Position numbers and translations under genes: made by a program. Shown here piece by piece: positions 1-11,500 of a stretch of DNA of 64,000 nt. The stretch comes from Lepisosteus oculatus. Taxonomy: Eukaryota; Chordata; Actinopteri; Semionotiformes; Lepisosteidae. The notes beneath the pieces are model-generated. The model made no database searches. It had not been told where the DNA came from and saw nothing but the letters and a program-made list of their open reading frames with translations. The stretch covers positions 22,147,444 through 22,211,443 of the forward strand of contig NC_090703.1 of NCBI RefSeq assembly GCF_040954835.1. The letters run 5' to 3'. The first letter of the stretch is position 1; each line of letters starts with the position of its first letter.

Positions 1-2462
1 ACTGTATTACTTCAGTTTACATGACACAATAATTTAACGTAACTATGGATCTCCCAAATATTTACAGTATGTTGATACTCCCAAGTAAGAAATGCTGTTC
101 CAGCTGCAATGCTTTCCTTTCATATCCATCTTCTTCTCCATAAAAGATTCATGGAGATTCATGTTTGTACCCCCTGTGGAGTATTCAGCATGAAATACTA
201 CTCTTATGCAACATTATTAATGTTCAGTAGAAAAAATGTTTAATTAGCACATAACCTGACATGTTTGTATTGTGTGCAATGTTTGTAGACTGGCAGAGCA
301 AGGATGATTTATAACAACACAAGAAGTTAATAATCGCTCTATAAATACTGTGCTGCATATTTCAGAGGGAACTCAGTAGGTATGACATTAAGAACAAAGC
401 AATGTAAACAGTTATGTGCCTCATAATAAAGTTTGCCATTTAGTATAACAGTGTGCTCTGAATGAGTATGACTGACCTACCACAATCTCATTATATTAAC
501 TGCCCTCATCAGTACAGAAAGTATTCATCTTCTACGAAACATACTAAGAGAAGGTCTCTTATCAAAGTCCTGATTATAAGCATTTTCTCTCCTTTTTAAA
601 CAGTCCCATTTGATACATGTTTTTTTCTCCCCAAGACGATTCAGCATCCTTCCACAGTGCACTGCAGTCCAGGACAGTCTTCCCTTTGTTATGTGGATGA
701 GGAAAAAGATCTAAATAGTTTACATTTGACACAACCTCCCTGAAATTTTTAAAATGCCCCTAGTTTTACAGCCACCTCCGAACTAAGAGGGTATGGTACG
801 TTTTAAACCACAAAAAACTAGAGAGAAGCTTAAATCTGCTGTTGATATTTTAAATATAACAGATAAGAGAGGATCAGTGAGATGGTAAGTGCCTTCAAAT
901 ATTTACTAAAGATCTAGTGAGAACTATAGTTCTCAGTTTTCCACAAGTTAGTAATGACAGGCCCAGCCCAACCTCTCAGAGATCCCTTCCACCTGTGTCC
1001 CCACAGTGTGCTCTTAAGTTACAGTGCTCCAAAAAAACAAAGGCACAGAGAAAATGGATTAGAAATAATTACCATAGGAGAACTACGTATATGCTTTTCA
1101 GCTGTATCCTGCTTTGTAGGACATTCAACAGATCCACTTTAACTCAACCTCTTACATTATCATGTCTTCTCTCATTCTACTCAATACCTTTTCTGTTCTG
1201 ACTGTGATATAGCCCATTCGATGCACTTGAAAAAGACCTGAAAAAAGCTTCCTAACATCCCATTCCCAAAGCAAATTATGTGCGAAAACAAAATAGAGAT
1301 AATATTTTCCAGGTTTGCTCTGTGTGTGGCACAGCCATGTGGTGTTCTGAAACATTGTTCAATTACGATGAATCTTCAGCTGACTGTGACATTACCTGTG
1401 ACATTATTAATTATAGATTTAACTATATATATATTATTAATTTTCAATTGGTCTGCAATCTGTCATCTCTTCAGTTTGATACTCAACATGCTGCCCAAAA
1501 GTGTAATTTTTTCATTTCCCAAAGGGCTCACCACCCATATGGTGTGATGCGGGCTTTCACAGCTCATGTTTGGGATGGTATTGGTTTATTAAGAGTATTC
1601 TGAATGTTACAAATAAAACAATGACAAATATGGTGCATTGCAAATATTTGCCAAGCAGATCTGGTGAGATGGCCTGTTTTAAGTTTCCAGTGTAACCTAA
1701 TCTGTCTTGTTGATTTAAGGCCTATCTAGTTGATTTAAACAAATTCACTCCTGCTTGGAAAAAGTATTCTCTTCCTTGGCAAATGCCAGCAGCATTTACT
1801 TTTATTAATGGTTTCTAAGGAAACTGGCTTTCATGTTCCAACTTCTTCATTCCAGTTGTTCCTGCTTCTTCTTCTCTTACTTCTTCTTTTAGCCTTGCTT
1901 CCCTTTTTCGTCTTCTTCCTGATGAGAACAAGAATAATCCCTGTTCTTTATCAAAGATCACAAAGCAGAATAGCCTTCTGTTTGTAAATGAGGATGACTG
2001 TTAAAACACAGTTTCTTGGGAACTTGATTAAACTGTGATATTGTTCCCTGTGAGGTTTTTTCCTGGTCTCAGTTCAGTAAACCTACAAATCCTCATTGTA
2101 AAGAAAAACAAACTGTTTTCCGGGAGAATCGGTTGCTGTTTATTACTAACAGCAGTGCCAGAATTATCTTCTGAACAACAGCGCCTGCTTCACATATGCT
2201 CACGCTTCCATTATTTGAATTAATGGTTCAATTACGACATTGAGCTAGCTTAGCTGGATGAGGTGGCAGGTGGAAAACCCTGACCTGGTACTGTCAGAAT
2301 TACAGTCAGTAATCAGTTTCTTACTCATTCACCATCAGCTCTTGCAGAGAGGAGAAATATCGGGCAAGATGTCTCTTTCCATACAGCTCCAGTTTTTCTC
2401 AGTGTACTCACTCCACTGTCCACACTGTGTGAAAGACGTCTGTGCTCTGTGTTCTGTTTCAG
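1..2462 (+). other. SLC25A21: SLC25A21 intron, 3' part
   Basis: This stretch precedes the first visible SLC25A21 exon and is read as the end of the intron before it. It ends in a normal pyrimidine-rich acceptor with CAG at 2460-2462. The short open frames inside it show no recognisable domain and no splice context, and I see no clear transposon. I found nothing else to annotate in it. Confidence 0.7.
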
Positions 2463-2570
2463 GCCCTGTCGGTGGCCGGACTGGGATCGGGCCTGACTGA
2501 GGCCATAGTGGTCAATCCCTTTGAGGTGGTCAAAGTGAGCCTGCAGGCCAACCGGGATGCATTTACAGTG
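2463..2570 (+). CDS. SLC25A21: SLC25A21 exon, start of carrier repeat 2
   Basis: This exon is 36 codons, phase 0 at both ends, with acceptor CAG at 2460-2462 and donor GTAATT at 2571. It encodes the third transmembrane helix and the repeat-2 signature PFEVVKVSLQ. The first residues read ALSVAGLGSG, which seems two residues shorter than the human protein as I recall it (ALTFAIAGLG). The upstream exon, which might compensate, is not in the window. Confidence 0.95.
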
Positions 2571-5500
2571 GTAATTATCCAGATCTGTTGTGTGAGCGTA
2601 CGGTTTTACCCCTGTACAAGGCTCTTATAGTGTCTGGCAGCACGGGTTCCTGTGAATTGTAACACATCAGGCTTCAACTGGATTTCTGTAACATGTTTAG
2701 ACTATTCCAAAATCCTGTGTTTTTAACATTGAGAATGCTTTCAGTCTAGAACCCCTAAGCAGTGGTTATTTGTACTAGTAAGATTATAATAATAAATTAG
2801 TAAGATTTATAATAATCATTCTGCAAATACTGTAACACACGTTATTCAGCAAAGATGATTACATTTTATGTTTAATGCTGTTATACTTTACTATTACATT
2901 AAATGAAATGAGTAAATTACTTTATACATCTATAAATAACAGGACTAAAACTTAAAACACTAAACTGCATCAGTGACTGTAGTGTGACTTATTATTAGTA
3001 GTAGTAGTAATATCTTAACCTTCACTGCTTTCTTCTACTTATGTTTGTGGTTTTTATGCTAAAGTATAAGTATATAAAATGTATATGCTTAAAAAAACAT
3101 TTTACTTTTCATTTAAAGGCAATTATTACTTTACTTTTATATTTGAAGATGGTGGACCTAATATTATTAAATTATTATAATGTAGTAGTTCATTTCAGAT
3201 CTCTGGCCAATCAGATAATCTGAATGTCGGTTGCTGTGAAACTGAACCTTTATCTGTTGAATACTGCCCTGTGGCAGTACTCGCTGTCCTGGGAGCCAGC
3301 GACGGTGCTGTCCATTTAATTCGGCATTCTCTTTGCAGCAACCATCCACCTTTGCTCAGGCTCGGTACATCATCAGCGCTAATGGGTTTGGGTTGAAAGG
3401 CCTCAACAAGGGGCTGACATCTACTCTGGGCCGCCACGGGGTCTTTAACATGATCTACTTTGGGTTCTACTTCAACGTCAAGGATATGATCCCTGCCAGC
3501 CAGGTAAAATGCACCCAGACTTCCTTTTTTTTCCCCTTTAGGTGTCCTGTTGTTCCCCATTTCTGAGTCTGTGCTGCGGTGCTGAACCAGGAGAATTATA
3601 GTTGCAGGGACACTGTGTTTACATATATTAATTTGTACTCTGCTAGAACATGTGAACAATTTCCTGGAACCAGTAAAAAGGATCCAGCTTTTATCCTTGA
3701 AGGAATTACCCTCCTGAAAATCATCAGAATAGCTCCTATTGAACACAAATGGGAACACCTTCACAGATAGCCTATTAATAACCCAGGTAGAGTGTCCATT
3801 CTGCAAGAGAGAGAGAGCTGAGCCACAGTACAGAACAGGCTGTAGTCTGAAAGCCTTGATGCGTTACCTGATCAGTTGAGAGGTTATGTGTTCCTAAAGT
3901 AGTACAGATCAGTCAAGTATCACAGGCTTCATATGTAATATTTCTTGTGTTAATGACTTGTATTTCCAATGTCAATGTCTAATGTGAGCTGTTCATTTTG
4001 TTCTGATGGGCAATTGAGCATGCTCTGTAATATAGAAAGGTTGAGTGGAGATACAGCAGGTTCCGTGTAGAAATTAGGTGATTGTTTAAAAAAAACACCA
4101 CAAAGTGACTTTTCACTATGAAAATAAGAACATACACAACAATAAAAGTGCATACATGGATTTTCAAGTGTTTCAAGTGCATATTCAAGTTTTAAAGAAC
4201 ACATTTCTGAGGGTTGTAAAAAACTTTATTAATTATGTCAATATCTATTATTAGTATGTTTATGCACATATGAATATATATACATTGCCTTCAAACAAAG
4301 CTCCTTTATTGAAGTAAGTTGTCAGATCATAGAGACAATATAAATAGTACATTCCTATAGAAAAATAACCAACGTAAGTGTATAAAAGCACAAGGCTCAG
4401 TAATACCTTCCTGTGTGCTCTTTATATATATATCACCAAAGGCTCACATTACAGATTTGAAGGAGCCTGACTTCTAAACAGACGTTAATTTTGTTTAATG
4501 GAAAAGTTACCATCCGCTTTTCTATATGTATAAACCAGAGCATTAAATTGACTTAAATTAACTAATTGGAAACAGACTTCGATTTTGTTAAGGGGGATTA
4601 CAGTTTAGGCATGGCTAAGACTGTTGCTTTTTTTCCTTTCTTTAACAAACTTGTCATCTACTAAGCAGACCCAAAACCTCATGTCCCCTCAAGCTAGCTT
4701 TCTTGAAAAACTTGGTAAAATTAAGCGCTCAAGCAAACATTTCACTAATACTACAAGCAATACTATTCTAAACTAATTGCCACTAATGCGACTAAAAAAA
4801 TCTTGACAGAGGAAACAATAGTTTAGAGTATATTCGTTTAGAAATTTGGATCAAAAAGCAGCTTCTGTCTCTACTGAAATAATGAATTATATTCAATATG
4901 AAGGAATGCTTAAAGAGCATATTGAAAAGAATTAAAGAAACAAAATAATCAACCAGTAGAGAATCATGCCTGTAACCCCTCAACCTGGCAGATTGATTTT
5001 AGTACCACTGCCTCTCTCCTCTGACAGAAGAATGTACCATTCAGTGATGTGTTTATACAATCATGTCCATAACAAAGGTATGAATAATGCACGCTATAGT
5101 TAAGACCTGTCAAAAGCCGAGTGAAAATTATTTTTGGGAGGCTATAAAGTTCCAAAGACAACGTATACATATGCTTCTGTATAAATCCATACAGATTTCA
5201 TTAAAATGTTAAGTTGCCTTTTGACCGTACTGCAGCTAAAGCTGACAAGATCGTTCAATTGCGTGTGGAGGCACGTAACAGTGACTCAAGTTGTCACTGA
5301 CATTACAGTGGTGGCAGGAGCATAGTGTATCTGAGGTCGGGAGCTACAGTGCTGATAAAATCTCCTGACAATTTCAAGGTTGGCTGACCCCCATCTCCAG
5401 ATATGAAAAGGTCTGTTTTGTAGCCGTTCCAGTGTTCCAGTCATTAAGAAGGCAAAGCTAGGAATTTCTTGCAGATCTGAACTAGAGCAGCAAGCGACCT

Positions 5501-8500
5501 ATAATTTACAAAGAAGGGGGAGGGAGAGGTTGGGGGCAGGGTGTTGGGGAACTGCAAAAAACACAGCAGTCTGGGATTAGCTTTCCATTTATTTTACCAT
5601 TTGGGGGTCTTGTACACAAACAGGCATTTCAGGAAGGCAGCAAGGTGGAAGCTCCTGTCATTTGTAAAATATTCTGGCCAATTAGCTAATAGAGTGCTTT
5701 GGATCTCAACTGTTTTGATACAGTAATACCCCTATACGATGTGGAGCCCAATTATACAAATTATCCCCATATGCCTCGCCAGTCTGCCTGTATGAACTGT
5801 GTTTATAAATCCTCCATGAGGAAATGTGAACTTCAGCAATTTAGACCATGTGTGAAAAGGAGGCCAATCAGATAGTCAAAGAGAGAAGGAAACACTAATA
5901 TGCTTCGCTACCATAAAATGGCTGGGCTTTCATCCAGGCTTTTCCATTAATTCTCTCTCTTTTTACCGTGGCACTGGGTGGCGTGGAAGTGAAATGGCCA
6001 TTTCCATTGAAACTGCACCATCAGAGAGAGCTTGCACAGCTGCACACGTCTTGTCCGGGTTTTTCCAACGGTGAAGAATTGCAGTGTGCAGTAGTCGGCT
6101 ACACCACTTCTTTTGTAATAATTTCTGCTTTGAGTTAATTACTCGCAGCCAGGAGTGTAGTCTAAAAGGGCAAACAACCCTCTAATTTATTGACCTCCCG
6201 ACAACTGTATGCATTGATTCCTGTTCTTTCAGTAATTTCAGTATAATTACTTCTCCTAATCAGAAATTTGCTCTTCTGAGAAGAGAACCCATTGTCTGTG
6301 GTACTCACACCTTATCAATTTTGTGGCTTAAGTTTTGTTTGTTGAAAACAGGTTAGAATCCTTTAGTTTATTTTTGCTGATAATTTGCAAAGTTTTCATT
6401 CAGAAGTCACCCAGGGTATTTAATTCATTTAAACATCTTCCCTCTTTTGGATTAAGGAAACTAAAGTGTATAATGTTTCAAAAGGCTCTGATTTTTCTTC
6501 GTAGAAACCAGTTCCTGACAATATGTGATTCTCCTTTCTTTTTCTCAAGTGCCCAAAAAACCCACTGAAAGTTGAAATTTCATTGCTTCAACTGAGCAGT
6601 TTTCCCTTGTCGGCCCAAGACAATCACTAAAGAAAATGAGCTCAATTCAACCACATCACACCAACCTCTCCTCCACCTTACAGGATCCAACCTGGGAATT
6701 TTTGCGGAAGTTTGCAATTGGACTGGCTTCTGGAACCATCTCTTCGTGTGTCAACATTCCCTTCGACGTGGCCAAGAGTCGCATCCAGGGTCCCCAGCCT
6801 GTCCCTGGCGAGATCAAATACCGGAGCTGTTTTCAAACCATGGCCCTTGTCTACAGAGAGGAGGGGTGAGTCCTGTATTCCGAGATCAGGTTGAAATTTG
6901 TCACTGTCCTTGTCTCGGAGCTGAGACTGGATCTAGACATCGGGCCATCTAGGCACATAAAAAGTCCTATCCCTTCTGGAATGTGACTGGCTTACTCCCT
7001 TCCCTGGGCCAGGTTCAGACTTACTACCTATTGCTCAGATCTTGTCATGTTGGGCTAAACACATGTGTTATCCCCACACCCATAACCAATTCACAGTGCA
7101 CTGATTCTTTTTAACAACCTAACCACTGTCCTTCTCACTATAGCAGCCATATCACCCTGGAACTCACAACTGGCAGCCCACTGAAGCTAAGCAGGTGTGA
7201 GCCTGGTCAGTACCTGGACGGGAGACCTCCTGGGAAAAACTAAGGTTGCTGCTGGAAGAGGTGTTAGTGGGGCCAGCAGGGGGCGCTCACCCTGCGGTCC
7301 ATGTGGGTCCTAATGCCCCAGTATAGTGACGGGGACACTATACTGTAAACAGGGGCAGTCCTTCGGATGAGACGTAAAACCGAGGTCCTGACTCTCTGTG
7401 GTCATTAAAAATCCCAGGGCGTTTCTCGAAAAGAGTAGGGGTGTAACCTTGGTGTCCTGGCCAAATTTCCCATTGGCCCTTACCAATCATGGCCTTCTTA
7501 TAATCCCCATCTATGAATTGGCTTCATTACTCTCCTCCCCACTGATAGCTGATGCGTTCTGGCGCACTATGGCTGCTGTCGCATCATCCAGGTGGATGCT
7601 GAACACTGGTGGTGGAGGGGAGTCCCCATTACCTGTAAAGCGCTTTGAGTGGAGTGTCCAGAAAAGCGCTATATAAGTGTAAGCAATTATTATTATTATT
7701 ATAGCTTTGCCATATACGTCTGTTATTCTGCACAAATTACATAAAGCAGCTGGCCTAAAGCTTTCAATATGCATCAGATATGCATAATGACAATTGAGAA
7801 TAAAATATGATTTCCAAACCCCCCTTATAGATTAGTGGTTGTTTAATGTATGCAAAAATTAATACGGTGCATTTTTGTGATATATGATAATAGCTTAAAG
7901 TTCATAGGACACTCATAGAAGGCATTTGCTGTAACAATGCTTAAGAAACCACAGAAATTAATCAGAAATGACCCTAATGGATTAATGGAAGGTTCTTGAA
8001 ATGCAGGACCAATGTTGCACTGTGCCTCCAAGAGCACATGTGAGCCTTATCAGGTCCATACATTTTTTCAGAGGTTCATCTAGAGAGTCTGCATGGAAAC
8101 GAAATACCACGATGCTGTTTAAATATCTGGACTGAATTACATTCATAGCCCCAAGAGGCAAAGCTCTGTGATCTGATAACCATGTTTATAATCATCTGAA
8201 ACGTAATTGAATATTTTGTGGCATATTGAATTTATTTTATTGCAAGCCCGGAAGGCAGGCATCATGAGGAGAGCATTTTCATGTAGACTGATTAAACAGT
8301 AGACATGGTTCCTTTTGCATTAATAATATGCATTTAATGTTTTTCACTCAATTTATAGCAGGGTTCTTTCGGTCACACAATGTGGTTTCTCCAAAAGAGA
8401 ATTTAGACCTAGATTTAGACCCTTTTTCTTCTGAGACACAAGTGTACATTTGTGTTTTCCAACTCATTCATACTGCTTTCAATGTGTAATTTTTGAAAGT

Positions 8501-11500
8501 AAAGCTTTTTCCTTAGTCTTGGTATACTGACAACAAAGTGACTGAAACACATTGGGTGAGGGGCAACATGGTGGCGTAGTGCTTAGCATTGGGATCTGTA
8601 CTAGACTTGAGGTGCTCTCTGCGTGGAGTTTGTGTGTTCTCTCCATGTTTGCATGGGTTTCCTCTGGGTGCTCCAGTTTCTTCCCACAGTCCAAAACATA
8701 CTGATAGGTTATCTGGCTTCTGGGAAAATTGGCCCTGGTTTGAGTTTGAGAGTGTTTATGTCTGTGTGTGCCCTGTGGTGGACTGGTGTTCCATCCAGGA
8801 TGTATCCTGCCTTGAGCCCATTGTTTGCCAGGATAAGCTCTGGCTTCCCCTCAACCCTGCATTGGATAAAGCCTTAAGAAAATGGATTGGGTGAGTCAGT
8901 GTCTTTAACTGCTGTGCTGATTGTTCAAATGACTGGTGTAGGGCAGCAAAGATCAGGCTTCTGCCAAAATTTAGCTAAATACTCTCACTAACTATAAATA
9001 TTGGCTAAAAAGTCCTTTCAGATCTAATAAACTGATCTTAAACCTGCTGGTATCCTTCTGACCAAAATCCAAAATAATATTATGTTTTCCTACCTCCACC
9101 TCAATTCAGTAATATTTCCCATTCTGTTTCAGACATTGTTAAGTAAATTCCTGGCCCTCAGGCCATTTTGTTGCTGTCTGTGTTTTACCACCCACTATTT
9201 CTTTTATAATTGATAGGTGTCTGCTTTGTTGATTTTGGAAAACAAACAAGATCATAAAACTCTCCAACTGTAAAGCCCCATGCATCATGGCAAGCTTGCA
9301 ATCTGGTGAGCTGGTATTCATCTCCAGTGAAGCCTTCACTGGTGAGGTGTTCTTGGCACAGTCAGTAATAACTGAAAACACATTAAGCCTTTGACACGTG
9401 TGTATCTGTGACAATATCACCCTGGAAAACAATGTAACTGGCATCATCAGCCACATTGACTGTTTTAAAAAATGGGAATTGCCAGTTCTGTCTCTTGTTG
9501 TGGTATTTCCAATGGCTGTCGAACCCAGTTCCTCACTGACCTCTAAACAGACCAAGGAGAACTAGAAACACACTCATCTTATAAGTTGGGAAGATTTCAA
9601 CTTTACTGGCAAACGGGGTTCCTGTTTTCAAGGATTTACTCTTAATTAAGACCCCTGATTTGTGGTCAGAATACAGTGTATATTATTATAAATGATGCTG
9701 ATTAGTTATCAAATTATTGTAGATCCACCATAAGAATTATCAAAACAGATCCCCTGAGGGAGAATGTCAGTTTTCAGCTAGATTCAGTGTGCAAAGCACA
9801 CTTTGAACGTCCTCAGTGATCCTTGGATCCCCAGTTAAAAAGAACTTGCTCCTCAACTAAGCTCTAAAAAGGTGTGTCTCTCCTACAGGAGACACGAGAG
9901 AAAGCAGTTCAAACTGTTGGGTGGCAGCTGAGTTCCTCAGCTGACTCAATTTCAGTGATGAGAGGCTATTTGTAAAACTACTGCCTGATACTGTAAGTGC
10001 AGATCTTAGCTCAGCACAGTGACAGATGTTACTGCCCAGATCTGCTTTGCAAGAATATGGCTGATTTAGCATGTGCGATTGGACTTCAGATTAATTCATC
10101 CATGTCTGTCAGGCACCTCCTAGCACAGGCATATTGTCCTGTGCCCTCAAAATCAGCAGGCAACCCCACTATGCCAAAAGGCCAGCCCCCACAATTCCCA
10201 CTCCCACCACCATGACATCACCACAAGGGTCTCCTTACACTATGAGACCCATTACACTGAAAGAGTTGAAAGCTGGTCATAGTCTATGAATTTATCTGCT
10301 GCATAATGGATAGAGGCTGAACTGCTAATTTTGTGATGATGTGGGGCACAAACCAAGGCCGGGGGTTGTACTGTAGTGTGCGTGGACATGTAAATCAGTT
10401 TCTTTTTTTGTTCAAGCTGAAAAACCTTGCTTTCTGCAGCTCAAATATTGAAAAATGTACATACATGTCGATGTAGTTCAAGTAGGTAGCTGCGTCAGCA
10501 TGCATAGGTTACAAAGGAAAAAGAAAAGGTTTTATCCATGCTGAACAGAGAAGAAAGGAAACACAACATTTCAGCTGTGGAGCCTTCTTCTCTTTTCAGC
10601 ATGGAATAAACCTTTACTTGTTCCTTTTACATGTAAATGTGTCTGTCTCAAAATAACAATTTTCTTAGTAGCCGATATCTTAAACATACTCAGTGAATGA
10701 GTGACTTTCCAGAACATGGTTTGAGAATGCCATGTAATTGGGTGCTTTTGGGAATGTTACTGATGTACTTATAAATTTGCCTGTTTTGTGCCAGTGAGTT
10801 CTCCTGCTCAAAGATGATTCTCACTTTGCTGCCACTTACCACATGCAATGTGTTGACAAGCTATACTGCACACAAATCATCTATTTTGCCAGACTGGGCA
10901 GATTCAGATACCCTGGACTCTACAGTCACACTTGGCTATAGTATTTAATATACTGTACATATTTCTTTCCTGGCAAGATGCACAACCATGTTAACATTGT
11001 GTTCAGCAGTTTGGCCCCAACACTAGTCTAGGAGGGAGAATAGGCATGATTTGAATCAGCTGCTTTGTTGGTTTAAGTTGCTTAGCTGGGGGAACAGCAC
11101 CCTGACCACAGGGACCAGGCAATCAGAACCCCTCCTTGTTTCGAGGAATGAACCAGGGAGCTGCTGCAAGGGTGAGGTTAGGGTGGAAGAAGGGTTGAGA
11201 ATGATGACCACAAAGGGGTGGGCTCTGTAGATATTTCCCAAGAGGAAGTGGGAAGGATATTAAGGTTTTGACCAATTGGCTTAATTAACCCTTTTTACTC
11301 TTTGTTTAGTGTTCATACAATACATCAGTTTTCAATTCTATATAGTAAACTGTAGATTTTACCCCTCATCCCATTTGTTTTATATACATGTTTGTTTTAG
11401 TTTCTTTTTGAAAATTCAATAAAACTGTGGTTACGAAATTACCATTACATGTGCTGTGCCTGGCAGAAGTGATGCTAAGAAATTATCCTGAATTGTGGTT

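Noticed and set aside
3195..3806. 203-codon open frame, - strand
   Set aside because: Antisense shadow over the SLC25A21 exon at 3339-3503.
7140..7260. Functional 5S rRNA gene
   Set aside because: The 5S-like head is diverged and joined to a SINE body and tail, and two other copies are in the window.
9139..9555. 138-codon open frame, - strand
   Set aside because: No domain, no splice context, inside an SLC25A21 intron; looks like chance or an old unrecognised insertion.
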